Below are positions 1 through 9,614 of a DNA stretch of 64,000 nucleotides, piece by piece (positions within the stretch are counted from its first letter, which is position 1; every line of letters starts with the position of its first letter). The notes beneath the pieces are model-generated. The model did no database searches. It was not told the DNA's origin and worked only from the letters and a program-made list of their open reading frames with translations. Source of the stretch: Thermostichus sp047462415 (GTDB lineage Bacteria; Cyanobacteriota; Cyanobacteriia; Thermostichales; Thermostichaceae); contig NZ_JANSJE010000007.1 of the NCBI RefSeq assembly GCF_047462415.1, forward strand, positions 1 through 64,000. The letters run 5' to 3'. A program made the position numbers and the translations under genes.

Positions 1-80
1 CACCGACGCCCACACCAACCCCAACGCCAACCCCAACACCGACGCCCACACCAACTCCAACACCGACGCCTAGTCCGTCA
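1..80 (+). repeat. Low-complexity tandem PT-codon repeat
   Basis: Short units of the type ccgacgccc-acaccaac repeat across about 75 bp and encode alternating Pro and Thr. The repeat is cut by the window edge. Such tracts are slippage-prone and act as extended linkers in secreted proteins. Confidence 0.8.
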
Positions 81-557
81 CCTTCCCCAAGCGAAGGGAT
101 CCGGCTGGTGAAGCGGATCAGTGCCGTCAACGGCCTTCCCATCCGTGAGTTCTTCGACGAGCCCACAGATCCCAACGACAACCTAGGGATCCCTTGGCCG
201 GGCGGGGCAGCAACCTTCCTGCAAGGTGCCATCAACCAGCCGGTACGTCCGGGGTCGCGGGTGCAGTTTGCCATCTACTTCCTGCTGGATTCGCCCAGCT
301 CGACGCTGACGGTGTGCGATCCCCTCGTCCCTGGTCTTGGCTATGTAGCAGGCAGCTTGTCCTTGACACCAGCAGGTGGCTCTCCAGTGGCTCTGAGCGA
401 TGCGGTTGATGGGGATGGGGGAGCTTTCATCCCACCGGGACAAGCGGTGCCGCCGACCTGCGGCGGCATCACCAACTCCAACGGAGTGGTGGTGGTCAAT
501 GTGGGGGGATCTGGCACTGCCGGGGCCATCCGCTTTGAGGCCGTCGTTCCCAGGTAG
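1..557 (+). CDS. C-terminal part of a PT-rich, DUF11-like surface protein (partial)
   Basis: The reading frame is open from the left edge (codons begin at base 3), so this is the C-terminal end of a larger protein. Residues 1 to about 24 are an alternating Pro-Thr linker, followed by Pro-Ser. About 150 residues follow that begin VKRISAVNG and contain a short motif FAIYFLLDSPSSTLTVCDPL. That pattern resembles the DUF11/isopeptide-type beta-sandwich repeats of exported cyanobacterial proteins; this is recognition by eye, not a search. The GTG at 108 could mimic a start, but the in-frame proline-rich linker upstream argues against it. Function unknown; probably exported or cell-surface. The gene ends about 125 bp before the cyclophilin gene. 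Confidence 0.6.
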   Translation, partial: PTPTPTPTPTPTPTPTPTPTPTPSPSPSPSEGIRLVKRISAVNGLPIREFFDEPTDPNDNLGIPWPGGAATFLQGAINQPVRPGSRVQFAIYFLLDSPSSTLTVCDPLVPGLGYVAGSLSLTPAGGSPVALSDAVDGDGGAFIPPGQAVPPTCGGITNSNGVVVVNVGGSGTAGAIRFEAVVPR

Positions 558-683
558 GAGGGGGATGCAGCCGGTTCCTGGCCGTTTGACCTTTGCATTC
601 TCTTCTCTTGCAGCAACGCTTGCCGCCAGCAACGGTAGAATGCCAGGCTGAGAGCAAAAGCAGTGTCGGCAACAGGTGAGGAT

Positions 684-1811
684 ATGGCGCAGCGTGCCCA
701 GCAGGGATCCGCAGTTGGCAGCAATCGGTGGGAGTGGGGGAGAAAATCGCTCCGGCTTGTCTTAGCTGCTGTGTTGCTGTGGGCGGTTTGGCTGGGTGGG
801 ATCCCGGCCCTGGCACTGCCGCAAGGGGATGCCATTACGGATCCGCGTACTCTCTTGCGGCGGGCGCTGCCCATCCAGGACAGCCGGATCTGGGAAATCG
901 ATGAGGCCATCACCAAAATTGAGAGCGACCTGAAGTACAACCGCTGGTCGGCGGTGCGGGGAGATGTGCGCCAGGTGGAGCGGCTTCTGGATCGCTACAC
1001 GGATCCCCTCTTGGCGGAGTTGCCCCCTGAGCAGGCTGCCGCCGCCGCTGGAGAAGTTGCCGCTCTACGCCAGGAGTTGCAAACCATCGGCCAGGCCACG
1101 GAGCGCAAATCCAAGGGCAAAGAAGAGGCCCGCGCCGCCTACGACCGCCTCATAGACGAGCTGGGATCCCTGGAAAACCACTGGGTGGGGGCTTTTCCCT
1201 ACGCGATCCCTGCCGAATATGCCGACAAGCCGCAGCTCCTGGGCCGGGCGGAAGTGGAGCTGAACACCACCGCCGGGCGCATGGTGATCACGCTGGATGG
1301 GTATAGCGCCCCCCTCACCGCCGGCAACTTTGCCGATTTGGTGCAGCGGGGCTTCTACGACGGCCTGACCTTTGACCGGGTGGAGAACTTCTTCCTGGTG
1401 CAAGCGGGGGATCCCCCAGGCCCTGCCGACGGCTATGTGGATCCGGCCACCGGCAAGGTTCGCACCATCCCGATGGAGATCCGGGTCAAAGGCGAGGTGG
1501 TGCCCCGCTACGGCCAGACCTTCGATCAACTGGGCCTGTGGGATGTAGAGCCAGCCCTGCCCTTTGCTGCTGAGGGGACGGTGGCCATGGCCCGCTATCC
1601 CGATGATCCCAACAGCGCCTCTTCTCAGTTCTTCATCTTCATGGCCGAGCCGGATCTCACCCCTGCCGGCCTCAACCTCATGGATGGCCGCTATGCCGTA
1701 TTCGGTTATGTTACCGAGGGCACCGAGGTGCTGCGCAAGATCAAGCTAGGGGACCAGATCCTGAGCGCCCGGCTGATCTCAGGCCAGGAAAATCTCAAAA
1801 ATGGGGCTTAG
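684..1811 (+). CDS. Lumenal cyclophilin-type peptidyl-prolyl isomerase (TLP40-like)
   Basis: Predicted peptidyl-prolyl cis-trans isomerase. The start is placed at ATG 684, preceded by aggtgagg; a GTG at 663 would add seven residues. The N-terminus has a hydrophobic signal segment ending in IPALALPQ, so export to the thylakoid lumen or periplasm is likely. Roughly residues 40-170 form a helical region, as in cyanobacterial TLP40-like proteins. The cyclophilin domain occupies the last 200 residues, with FYDGLTFDRV, a VQAGDPPG loop and the diagnostic SASSQFFIF. The family assists folding of photosynthetic membrane proteins. The stop overlaps that of the convergent sdhB by 4 bp. Confidence 0.9.
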   Translation: MAQRAQQGSAVGSNRWEWGRKSLRLVLAAVLLWAVWLGGIPALALPQGDAITDPRTLLRRALPIQDSRIWEIDEAITKIESDLKYNRWSAVRGDVRQVERLLDRYTDPLLAELPPEQAAAAAGEVAALRQELQTIGQATERKSKGKEEARAAYDRLIDELGSLENHWVGAFPYAIPAEYADKPQLLGRAEVELNTTAGRMVITLDGYSAPLTAGNFADLVQRGFYDGLTFDRVENFFLVQAGDPPGPADGYVDPATGKVRTIPMEIRVKGEVVPRYGQTFDQLGLWDVEPALPFAAEGTVAMARYPDDPNSASSQFFIFMAEPDLTPAGLNLMDGRYAVFGYVTEGTEVLRKIKLGDQILSARLISGQENLKNGA

Positions 1812-2800
1812 GGATCCGCGGCGCCACCGTTCGTTTCCTGTCTGACCGCATCGATCAGCCGCCGCACCGTCGCCGTCCCTGAGGAGGGCTTGAAGCGCAA
1901 GGGAAATTTGCCCCTGGCCAGCAGGCGCAGCCCCAAAGGCACCAAGCTGAGCAGCCCCTCCCGCCCCACCACCTGCAGGCCGAAGCGGCGCTCATCCACC
2001 CAACCACCGGAGCGCACCAGTTGCACCAGGGTCTTGCGGTGGCGGATGGCTATGTCCTGGGCACGAGAACGGTTGCCCGACAAAACAGGAGTCTGGTCTC
2101 GGGAGAGGATCCCTTGCTTGAGCTCGGTGATTTGATCCAGGGGCGCTACACCCATCGGGCAGACACTGTTGCAGTTCCAGCAGCGGGTACAGCCCCAGAC
2201 GCCGGCCAAGCTATCTTGAGCTTGCAGGCGTTGTTCCCGTCGGCTGTCGCGGCTGTCTTGGACAAGGCGGTTGGCTTTGGCCAAAGCATGAGGGCCGACA
2301 AACTCCGGGTTCACCTCTTTGGCGTTGCAGTCGGAATAGCAGGCCCCGCAGAGAATACAGCCACCGGCAGCGTTGAGATGCTCCCGTTCGGCAGGCAACT
2401 GTAAAAATTCCCGCTCCGGGATGCGGCGCCCCGCCGTGCTGACAAAGGGATCCACCCGGCTGAGATCGTTCCAGAAGGGCTGCATATCCACCACCAGATC
2501 CCGCAGGACGGGCAGGTTGCCCAAAGGGCCGATGCGAATGGGCTGAGGGCTGCGGGGATCCAGCTCTTCGCCCACCTGTCGGCCACAGGCCAAAGCAGCC
2601 CTGCCGTTGATGCGCATGGCACAACTGCCACAGATGGTGTTGCGGCAGTTTTTGCGGAAGGCCAAGCTGCCATCCTGCTCCCACTTGATCCGGTTGAGGC
2701 AATCGAGAATGGTAGCGCCAGGGGATGTCTCCAGCCAGAAAGACTGCCAGCGGGGTGGCTCCGGCGGCAACTGTCGCAAAATCTGAAATTCCACTCGCAT
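1808..2800 (-). CDS. sdhB: Succinate dehydrogenase/fumarate reductase iron-sulfur subunit
   Basis: Iron-sulfur subunit passing electrons from succinate oxidation toward the quinone pool. The 2Fe-2S ligands are visible in CRNTICGSCAMRING and a downstream Cys (AALACGRQ). The 4Fe-4S and 3Fe-4S clusters are covered by CILCGACYSDC and CTRCWNCNSVCP. At 330 residues it is longer than the roughly 240-residue bacterial SdhB, with a C-terminal extension after the last cluster. It is the last gene of a minus-strand run (GerMN protein, MlaE-type permease, sdhB). SdhA is not in the window. Confidence 0.92.
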   Translation of the reverse strand: MRVEFQILRQLPPEPPRWQSFWLETSPGATILDCLNRIKWEQDGSLAFRKNCRNTICGSCAMRINGRAALACGRQVGEELDPRSPQPIRIGPLGNLPVLRDLVVDMQPFWNDLSRVDPFVSTAGRRIPEREFLQLPAEREHLNAAGGCILCGACYSDCNAKEVNPEFVGPHALAKANRLVQDSRDSRREQRLQAQDSLAGVWGCTRCWNCNSVCPMGVAPLDQITELKQGILSRDQTPVLSGNRSRAQDIAIRHRKTLVQLVRSGGWVDERRFGLQVVGREGLLSLVPLGLRLLARGKFPLRFKPSSGTATVRRLIDAVRQETNGGAADP

Positions 2801-2855
2801 GGATCCGGAGAATGGGCAGGGGATCCCATCTTAGCGGCAGCGTGGGCAGGCGCGA

Positions 2856-3623
2856 CTACAGCGCGCGGCTGAGGGCGCTACCCGGCCCCTGAAACAACAG
2901 CCAAGAGATCAGAAAGTTGGTAACAAACACGCCCAGCAGCGCCGTGACGACAGCATCGGTGGTGGAGCGCCCCACCCCCTTGGCGCCGCCGCTGGTGGAA
3001 AGGCCCCAGTTGGAGCCGATAATGGCGATCAGAGCCCCGAACACCATCGCCTTCAAACAACAGACGAGCAAGTCCCAAGGGGCCAGGAGATTCTGAGCCG
3101 AGGTTAGAAACACCGCGGAAGGAATGTTGTAGACCGAAGCGCAGATGATCATCCCTCCCACTAAGCCGGTTAGCAAGGAGAGGATGGTGAGCACCGGCAG
3201 CATCAGCCCTGAAGCCACCACCCGCGGGATCACCAGGTAATCCACCGGATCGGTGCGCAACAACAGCAGAGCGTCGATCTGCTCAGTGACTTTCATGGTG
3301 CCCAGCTCGGCGGCAAAGGCGGATCCCACCCGTCCGGCCAGGATCACCGCCGTCACCACCGGCGTCAGCTCGCGGGCCAGGGCAATGGCCAAAACCCCGC
3401 CGATGAGGGAAGAGGCCCCGAAATTGATGAACTCGCGTGCCAACTGAATGGTGAAAACGCCGCTGATCACCACCGCCGTGATCAAAACAATCAGCAGCGA
3501 CTCCAGCCCCACTGTCGCCAGTTGCTCCAGGGTGTTGCGCCGATGAATACGGCCTTGCAGCAGGTGCAAGATCACCTGACCGGCCAGGAGAAAACTGCTG
3601 CCCACCCGCTGCAACCAGTTCAT
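2856..3623 (-). CDS. MlaE/YrbE-family ABC transporter permease
   Basis: Integral membrane permease of the MlaE family, which moves lipids between membranes; in cyanobacteria and plastids (TGD1-like) it works with an MCE protein and an ATPase. The start is set at MNWLQRVGSSF (3623). A longer frame from 3707 would overlap the upstream gene and lacks the conserved N-terminus. Family features include the LEQLATVGLESLLIVL segment, GGVLAIALARELTPVVTAVI, and several hydrophobic helices. It lies 19 bp downstream of the GerMN gene and is probably co-transcribed with it. The partner ATPase and MCE protein are not nearby. Confidence 0.9.
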   Translation of the reverse strand: MNWLQRVGSSFLLAGQVILHLLQGRIHRRNTLEQLATVGLESLLIVLITAVVISGVFTIQLAREFINFGASSLIGGVLAIALARELTPVVTAVILAGRVGSAFAAELGTMKVTEQIDALLLLRTDPVDYLVIPRVVASGLMLPVLTILSLLTGLVGGMIICASVYNIPSAVFLTSAQNLLAPWDLLVCCLKAMVFGALIAIIGSNWGLSTSGGAKGVGRSTTDAVVTALLGVFVTNFLISWLLFQGPGSALSRAL

Positions 3624-3642
3624 GATCTTTGTCTCAAGGGTT

Positions 3643-4278
3643 TCAAGAGGCTGATACGGCTGACGGCTCCGCCTCAGGTTCTGCCGGCAGCTGGAAGCTG
3701 GGCACAAACGAGGCCCGCGTCAAGGGTTGGTCGATAATTAGCCCTTCCCCCCCCAACACCTCGAGGGCGCGCCCCTCGACGGAGATCCACACCCGCGCGC
3801 CGGGGTTCTGGCTGGTGGCCGTGTAGAGCACCTGCGCAATCCGGCTCATCATCGCCGTGGATCCCCCCCCTTGCGTGAATTCAGAAGAGAAATTGAGGAA
3901 AATATCGTTGCCTTCCACCCGCACATCCAGCAGCCGCGTCTGGGAGGGGATAGCGGTGGCAAGGTGGGGATCCCGGGGGCCGGCAATCAGCTCTTCCAAG
4001 GCCAGACGAATGGCCTCTTGGGTGTCAAAAGCGCGCAGGGAGCGCTCCTGCTGCACGTAGTAGATGGAATTGTCAGCACTGGTCAGCCAGTACAAAGAAA
4101 GGGTTTGCCGCGGCCCGATGCTGTACCACCAAGCTCCCCCCATCACCCCCAACCCCAGCAAAAAGCCGAGGATCCCCAGTTGCAGAGCCGGGCCGCGCCG
4201 GGGGCGAGGACGCCGTCCTCCCAAGCGGACGGAGCCAAGCTGTGCAGTACGCCCTCCGTAGTGATCCATCGCTGCCAT
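3643..4278 (-). CDS. GerMN-domain membrane-anchored protein
   Basis: 211 residues. A basic, Arg-rich N-terminus (to about residue 30) is followed by one transmembrane segment (LGILGFLLGLGVMGGAWW) and an exported GerMN-type domain, recognised by AIRLALEELIAGP, DVRVEGNDIFLNFSSEF and a closing segment beginning VWISVEG. GerMN domains occur in sporulation proteins but also widely in non-sporulating cyanobacteria, where their role is unknown. First gene of the minus-strand run leading to sdhB; its promoter must share the 167-bp divergent region with atpD. Confidence 0.8.
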   Translation of the reverse strand: MAAMDHYGGRTAQLGSVRLGGRRPRPRRGPALQLGILGFLLGLGVMGGAWWYSIGPRQTLSLYWLTSADNSIYYVQQERSLRAFDTQEAIRLALEELIAGPRDPHLATAIPSQTRLLDVRVEGNDIFLNFSSEFTQGGGSTAMMSRIAQVLYTATSQNPGARVWISVEGRALEVLGGEGLIIDQPLTRASFVPSFQLPAEPEAEPSAVSAS

Positions 4279-4445
4279 TCCCCTGTCTTGCCTAGCTCTA
4301 GGGTAGCGAAGAAAAGCCTACTCTGTCGCAGAACAAGCGCAGCAGCAACTGGATCCCTTTATTTGTATGATGATTAATGACTTATCAACATCAACCCGGC
4401 TTTGCTGAGTCGATAGCTGCGCACACAAGGAGCTGAGCCTCAACT

Positions 4446-5879
4446 ATGGTTACTGCCACCGCTACTGCCACCAATGTTGGCTACATTACACAGGTCATTG
4501 GCCCTGTGATCGACGCCGAGTTTCCCAGCGGCAAGCTGCCCGAAATTTACAATGCCCTCAAGGTGGAGGGCACAACCGAAAGTGGCCTGAAGATCAACAT
4601 CACCTTCGAGGTGCAGCAGCTTCTGGGAGACAACCGCGTGCGGGCGGTGGCCATGTCCTCTACCGATGGCTTGGTACGGGGCATGCCAGTGGTGGATACG
4701 GGCGCTCCGATTACCGTACCGGTTGGGCAGCCCACCCTAGGTCGTATTTTTAATGTGCTGGGAGAGCCGGTTGACCAAGGGGAGCCCGTTCAAGCTCAAG
4801 AATTTGCCCCCATCCACCGCAGCGCGCCGGAGTTTGTCAATTTGACGATTAAGCCAGAGCCCTTTGAAACGGGCATTAAGGTGATCGACCTGCTGGCCCC
4901 CTTCAAAAAGGGCGGCAAGGTGGGCCTGTTTGGCGGCGCCGGCGTAGGCAAGACGGTGCTCATCCAAGAGCTGATCCACAACATCGCCGAGGAGCACTCC
5001 GGCCTATCGGTGTTTGCCGGCGTGGGAGAGCGCACCCGCGAGGGGAACGACCTCTACAACGAGATGAAAGAATCGGGGGTGCTGGACAAGGTGGCGCTGG
5101 TGTACGGCCAGATGAACGAGCCGCCGGGCGCCCGTATGCGGGTGGGCCTGACCGCCCTGACGATGGCGGAGTACTTCCGCGACGTCAACAAGCAGGATGT
5201 GCTGCTGTTTATCGACAACATCTTCCGCTTTGTGCAGGCCGGGTCGGAAGTGTCGGCGCTGTTGGGCCGCATGCCCTCGGCAGTGGGGTATCAGCCTACC
5301 CTGGCCACCGAAATGGGCAACCTGCAAGAGCGCATCACCTCTACCAAGCAGGGATCCATCACTTCGGTGCAGGCGGTGTATGTGCCTGCTGACGACTTGA
5401 CGGATCCGGCACCGGCGACGACGTTTGCCCACCTGGATTCGACAGTGGTGCTGTCGCGCAGCTTGGCCGCCAAGGGCATCTACCCGGCGGTGGATCCTCT
5501 GGATTCTTCCTCCACGATTCTGCAAGCCGACATTGTGGGCGAGGAGCACTACAACACCGCTCGGGCGGTGAAGCAAACGCTGCAGCGCTACAAAGAGTTG
5601 CAGGATATCATCGCCATTCTGGGGTTGGACGAGCTGTCGGAAGAGGACAAGCTGGTGGTGGCCCGCGCCCGCCGTATCGAGCGCTTCCTGTCGCAGCCCT
5701 TCTTTGTGGCGGAGGTCTTCACCGGCTCGCCCGGCAAGTACGTGAAGTTGGAGGACACCATCAAGGGCTTCCAGCGCATTTTGTCGGGAGAACTGGACGA
5801 TCTGCCGGAGCAGGCTTTTTACCTGGTGGGCACCATCGAGGAGGCCATCGAGAAGGCGGAGAAACTCAAGTCTAAGTAA
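4446..5879 (+). CDS. atpD: F1F0 ATP synthase subunit beta
   Basis: Catalytic beta subunit of the thylakoid ATP synthase (called atpB in cyanobacterial/plastid nomenclature). 477 residues, the normal length. Walker A is GGAGVGKT, Walker B is DVLLFIDNIFRF, and the catalytic-loop GERTREGNDLY is present. A clear Shine-Dalgarno (aaggag, about 4427) precedes ATG 4446. The epsilon gene (atpC/atpE), which usually follows beta in cyanobacteria, is absent; a palindromic repeat and a convergent regulator gene follow instead. Confidence 0.97.
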   Translation: MVTATATATNVGYITQVIGPVIDAEFPSGKLPEIYNALKVEGTTESGLKINITFEVQQLLGDNRVRAVAMSSTDGLVRGMPVVDTGAPITVPVGQPTLGRIFNVLGEPVDQGEPVQAQEFAPIHRSAPEFVNLTIKPEPFETGIKVIDLLAPFKKGGKVGLFGGAGVGKTVLIQELIHNIAEEHSGLSVFAGVGERTREGNDLYNEMKESGVLDKVALVYGQMNEPPGARMRVGLTALTMAEYFRDVNKQDVLLFIDNIFRFVQAGSEVSALLGRMPSAVGYQPTLATEMGNLQERITSTKQGSITSVQAVYVPADDLTDPAPATTFAHLDSTVVLSRSLAAKGIYPAVDPLDSSSTILQADIVGEEHYNTARAVKQTLQRYKELQDIIAILGLDELSEEDKLVVARARRIERFLSQPFFVAEVFTGSPGKYVKLEDTIKGFQRILSGELDDLPEQAFYLVGTIEEAIEKAEKLKSK

Positions 5880-5881
5880 TG

Positions 5882-5919
5882 CCCTCACCCCCAGCCCCTC
5901 TCCTTCTGGGAGAGGGGAG
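5882..5919. repeat. REP-like palindromic element, copy 1
   Basis: GC-rich inverted repeat built on cccctctcc-ttct-gggagagggg with a ccctcaccccc flank. It lies 2 bp after the atpD stop, between convergent genes, where it could also act as a bidirectional terminator. Related copies occur at 13366-13445, 23397-23427 and 61726-61769. Confidence 0.75.
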
Positions 5920-5929
5920 TTGATGACTG

Positions 5930-6643
<714 letters not shown>

Positions 6644-6646
6644 GCT

Positions 6647-7579
6647 CTAGGAGTCTGTCTCGTCGTCGGTTGCAGAAGAAAGCTCGACTGCCGAGGAGCA
6701 ATCCGAGCCGGGAGGCGGCTCCAGTTGCAAAGAGAGATCATAAAGGCGGCGCCGCGTCCAGAGGTGGGATCCCTGGAAGCGCTGGGCCAGTTGCCGGCTG
6801 GCGGCGGAGCGGGAGAGGCCCTCGGCCAGCAGGCGGGCCAGCTCCTGGCGAACTTCCGCTTCGGAAGGGGAGGTTTCTTCGTCTTTTTGGGAGGCAGGCC
6901 GCCCCTCTAGAACAAGGGTGAACTCTCCCCGCGGCGGCTGGGCGGTGCAATGCTCGAGAGCGGCGGCCAGGGATCCCCGCCAGAAGGACTCGTGCAGCTT
7001 AGTCAGCTCACGGGCCAGCACGATCTGCCGCTCCGGGCCGCAGTGAGCCAGGAGATCTTGCAGAGTTTGCTGCAGGCGGTGGGGGGCTTCGTAGAGGACG
7101 ATGGTGCGCTCTTCTTGGGCCAGTTGTTGCAGACGGGCCTGCCGCTGGCTGGCCTTGAGCGGCAAAAAACCCTCGAAGACAAACCGCCCTGTGGCCAGCC
7201 CAGAAGCAGCCAAGGCGGCCACTGCCGCTACCGGGCCAGGCACCGGGATCACGGGGATCCCGGCTTGGATGCAGGCGCGCACCAGTTCTTCACCCGGATC
7301 GGAGATGGCGGGTGTGCCGGCATCGCTGATTAGAGCCACCGACTGGCCCGCCGACAGATACTTGAGGAGCTGTGGGATGCGCTGGGCCGCGTTGTGCTCG
7401 TGATAGCTGATGAGGCGGGCGGAGATCTGAAAGTGTTTAAGAAGCTGGCCGGAGTGGCGGGTGTCTTCTGCTGCCACCCAGTCCACCTCCCGCAAAACCC
7501 GCAGCGCCCGCAGGGTAATGTCTTCGCGGTTGCCGATAGGGGTGGCCACCAAGTAGAGGCCGACGGTGGGGCGCTCCAT
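6647..7579 (-). CDS. rsmI: 16S rRNA 2'-O-ribose C1402 methyltransferase
   Basis: SAM-dependent tetrapyrrole-methylase-fold enzyme that methylates the ribose of C1402 in the ribosomal decoding centre. Family signatures are seen in order: LYLVATPIGNREDITLRALR, AEDTRHSGQLLKHF, ALISDAGTPAISDPG and VPGPVAAVAALAASGL. At 310 residues it is slightly longer than typical, with a C-terminal extension. First gene of a two-gene unit with the downstream response regulator. It diverges from the Rrf2/cobD pair. Confidence 0.95.
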   Translation of the reverse strand: MERPTVGLYLVATPIGNREDITLRALRVLREVDWVAAEDTRHSGQLLKHFQISARLISYHEHNAAQRIPQLLKYLSAGQSVALISDAGTPAISDPGEELVRACIQAGIPVIPVPGPVAAVAALAASGLATGRFVFEGFLPLKASQRQARLQQLAQEERTIVLYEAPHRLQQTLQDLLAHCGPERQIVLARELTKLHESFWRGSLAAALEHCTAQPPRGEFTLVLEGRPASQKDEETSPSEAEVRQELARLLAEGLSRSAASRQLAQRFQGSHLWTRRRLYDLSLQLEPPPGSDCSSAVELSSATDDETDS

Positions 7580-7678
7580 CCCGACGAGGCCAGAGCTGAG
7601 CGGGTACTGCTTTCTAGGTTAACCCCTCTAGCCGGGATCCCTGTGGCAGGATCGGGAGAGACTGGCGGGAGAGAGCAG

Positions 7679-8143
7679 GTGCGGCTGACCACGCGAGCTA
7701 CTTACAGCATCCGGGCTTTGCTGGATCTGGCGATGCTCGGCGCGGGGCAGATGGCCTCGGTGCGGGCCATTGCTGAGCGACAGCAGATCCCGGCCCCCTA
7801 TCTGGAAAAGCTGTTGATCGAGCTGCGCCAGGCCGGTTTGGTCTGTTCGCAGCGGGGGGCGCAGGGGGGCTACCGGCTGGCACGGGCACCGCGGCGGATC
7901 CCGATCAGCGCCATTTTGGCAGCGGTGGGAGAATCTCTGGATCCGCTTGTGGAGAGTTCCAAAGCTTCAGCCGTGCCTCAGGCAGGCTCGACGGAGCGGC
8001 TGGACTGGGTGACAGCGGCTCTCTGGGAGCGGATCGCCCGACGGGCGCAGCAGGTGCTGGAGGAAACCACTCTGGAGGATCTGTATTTTGATGCCCGCAG
8101 TTGGCAGGCGGCTCAGGATCAGGAGAGTGGATTTGTGGTCTGA
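7679..8143 (+). CDS. Rrf2-family transcriptional regulator
   Basis: 154 residues from a GTG start at 7679, preceded by gggagag; the in-frame upstream extension overlaps rsmI and is not conserved-looking. The wing-helix of Rrf2 proteins is clear: a start-proximal LTTRATYSIRALLDLA, then IPAPYLEKLLIELRQAGLV and SQRGAQGGYRLAR. The three clustered cysteines that bind an Fe-S cluster in IscR are missing from the segment after AAVGESL, so this is a cluster-free Rrf2 subtype. Its stop codon overlaps the cobD start (TGATG), suggesting translational coupling. Confidence 0.88.
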   Translation: MRLTTRATYSIRALLDLAMLGAGQMASVRAIAERQQIPAPYLEKLLIELRQAGLVCSQRGAQGGYRLARAPRRIPISAILAAVGESLDPLVESSKASAVPQAGSTERLDWVTAALWERIARRAQQVLEETTLEDLYFDARSWQAAQDQESGFVV

Positions 8144-9171
8144 TGGGCAGGATGGAGCGCTTGCCCTTTTTCCCGACTCAGCCGGCTGCTGCGCTGGTGC
8201 TGGCGGCAGCGCTGGGTCTGGATTACTGGTTGGCGGATCCCTGGGGGTGGCCCCATCCGGTGCGGGTGATGGGGGCAGTCATCGCCTGGGGGCAAGGCTG
8301 TATCCTCAAGCACTGTTCGACCCCACAGGCACAACGGTGGGGCGGGGCGGTGCTGACGCTGGCGCTGCTGGCGGGATCCTACGCGGCAGGCTGGGGGCTG
8401 ATCGCCGTTGCCCAGGCTCTCCACCCCTGGGCAGGGATCCTGATGCACGCCATCCTGATGGCCAGTTGCCTGGGGGGGCGCAGCCTGCGCTTTGCCGCCT
8501 TGGAGGTGTTGGATCCCTTGGAAAAGGGGGATCTGCTGCAGGCCCGCCAACGGCTGAGCCGCTACGTGGGCCGGGATACAGAGCACCTGACGGAGGCGGA
8601 GATTTTGCGGGCGGTGATCGAGACGGTGGCGGAAAATACCCCGGACGGGGCGACGGCCCCTTTGTTCTATGCCTTTTTGGGAGGGGCGCCCCTGGCTTTG
8701 GCCTACAAGGCCAGCAGCACGCTTGATTCGATGGTGGGCTATCGCCATGCCCCCTTTACCTACCTGGGCACGGTGCCGGCCCGCTGTGAGGATGTGTTGA
8801 CCTGGCTGCCCTGCCGGCTGACGGTGTTGACCCTGGCCCTGTTCAGCGGGGATCCCTGGGGGTTTTGGCAGCGGTGTCGCCGCGACGGGCGGGCGGATCC
8901 CAGCCCCAATTCGGGGTGGAGCGAGGCGGCCTTTGCCTGGCGGCTGCAGATCCAGTTGGGAGGCACCAATTGCTATCGCGGGATCCCGAAGGAGAAGCCC
9001 AAGGTGGGGATCCCAGCCCGTCCCTTGAGCCCCCAGGTGGTGCGGGAAAGTCTGGGGCTGCTGCGGCAGGTTCTGGGGGTGTGGGGAAGTTGGATGGTGG
9101 GCGTAGCTCTAGTTCTCAGCTTGGGAGAGGGGCTGGGGGCCACTTCGGTATCGATTATTTGGTGGTATTGA
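8143..9171 (+). CDS. cobD: Adenosylcobinamide-phosphate synthase CobD/CbiB
   Basis: Membrane enzyme that joins the aminopropanol arm to adenosylcobyric acid in B12 synthesis. The start is ATG 8143, overlapping the Rrf2 stop; ATG 8152 is an alternative. Family signatures are LDYWLADPWGWPHPVRVMG near the N-terminus, VGRDTEHLTEAEILRAVIET, SSTLDSMVGYRHAPF, and LAWRLQIQLGG-like text toward the end. Several hydrophobic helices fit an inner-membrane protein. The coupling to an Rrf2 regulator suggests, but does not show, regulated corrinoid synthesis. Confidence 0.93.
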   Translation: MGRMERLPFFPTQPAAALVLAAALGLDYWLADPWGWPHPVRVMGAVIAWGQGCILKHCSTPQAQRWGGAVLTLALLAGSYAAGWGLIAVAQALHPWAGILMHAILMASCLGGRSLRFAALEVLDPLEKGDLLQARQRLSRYVGRDTEHLTEAEILRAVIETVAENTPDGATAPLFYAFLGGAPLALAYKASSTLDSMVGYRHAPFTYLGTVPARCEDVLTWLPCRLTVLTLALFSGDPWGFWQRCRRDGRADPSPNSGWSEAAFAWRLQIQLGGTNCYRGIPKEKPKVGIPARPLSPQVVRESLGLLRQVLGVWGSWMVGVALVLSLGEGLGATSVSIIWWY

Positions 9172-9263
9172 GAAAGTCGCCGAGATTGAGGATGGTGTTT
9201 TGCTCGCTGACGATGGTTTGGATATCGTCAGGCAAGTTGCGGACGTACTCGAGCTGAAGGGCC
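9155..9263 (-). pseudogene. Possible gene remnant downstream of cobD
   Basis: A minus-strand frame of about 34 codons with no start begins after a TAG near 9261 and ends at TAA 9155-9157. It reads as a plausible protein tail: LEYVRNLPDDIQTIV followed by LNLGDFLNTTK. The family is not recognised. It may be the decayed 3' end of a gene whose body has been lost; chance is also possible. Confidence 0.25.
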
Positions 9264-9329
9264 TAGGGCGTCGCAGGCGCATGGGAAAGGGCTCCGGGAT
9301 CCAAGACTTTTGATCGTTCTTAACGGGTG

Positions 9330-9614
9330 CTAGCTCAGCACCCAGCGCTGGAGAGCAATGCCAAGAAGCAGGCCCAGGCCGCCAAAGCGCAGCACCTGCC
9401 AAAAGGTGGCGGGGACAGGGTTAAACACTTCCAACAGGTAGGCTTGCAGGCGTTGCTCCAATTGGCTGACTTCCGCCTGAATTTCAGCCCAGTGTTCGGG
9501 GGAAAGCTGGGACAGGCGCTCCAGCTCGCGTAGGTCGACCAGCCGCGCTTGCAAGATCTCGAGCTTGGTTTGCAGAGCCTCAAGCGAATCCGGGGAATCG
9601 GGAGGAGCGGTCAC
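9330..9614 (-). CDS. Small coiled-coil membrane protein (hypothetical)
   Basis: 94 residues. Residues 8-65 are strongly helical with heptad-like Leu spacing (SLEALQTKLEILQARLVDLR), followed by a C-terminal transmembrane helix (FGGLGLLLGIALQRW). Not recognised as a named family. Its start overlaps the stop of the upstream PSI accumulation factor by 4 bp, so the two are probably translated together and may act at the thylakoid membrane. Function unknown. Confidence 0.7.
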   Translation of the reverse strand: MTAPPDSPDSLEALQTKLEILQARLVDLRELERLSQLSPEHWAEIQAEVSQLEQRLQAYLLEVFNPVPATFWQVLRFGGLGLLLGIALQRWVLS

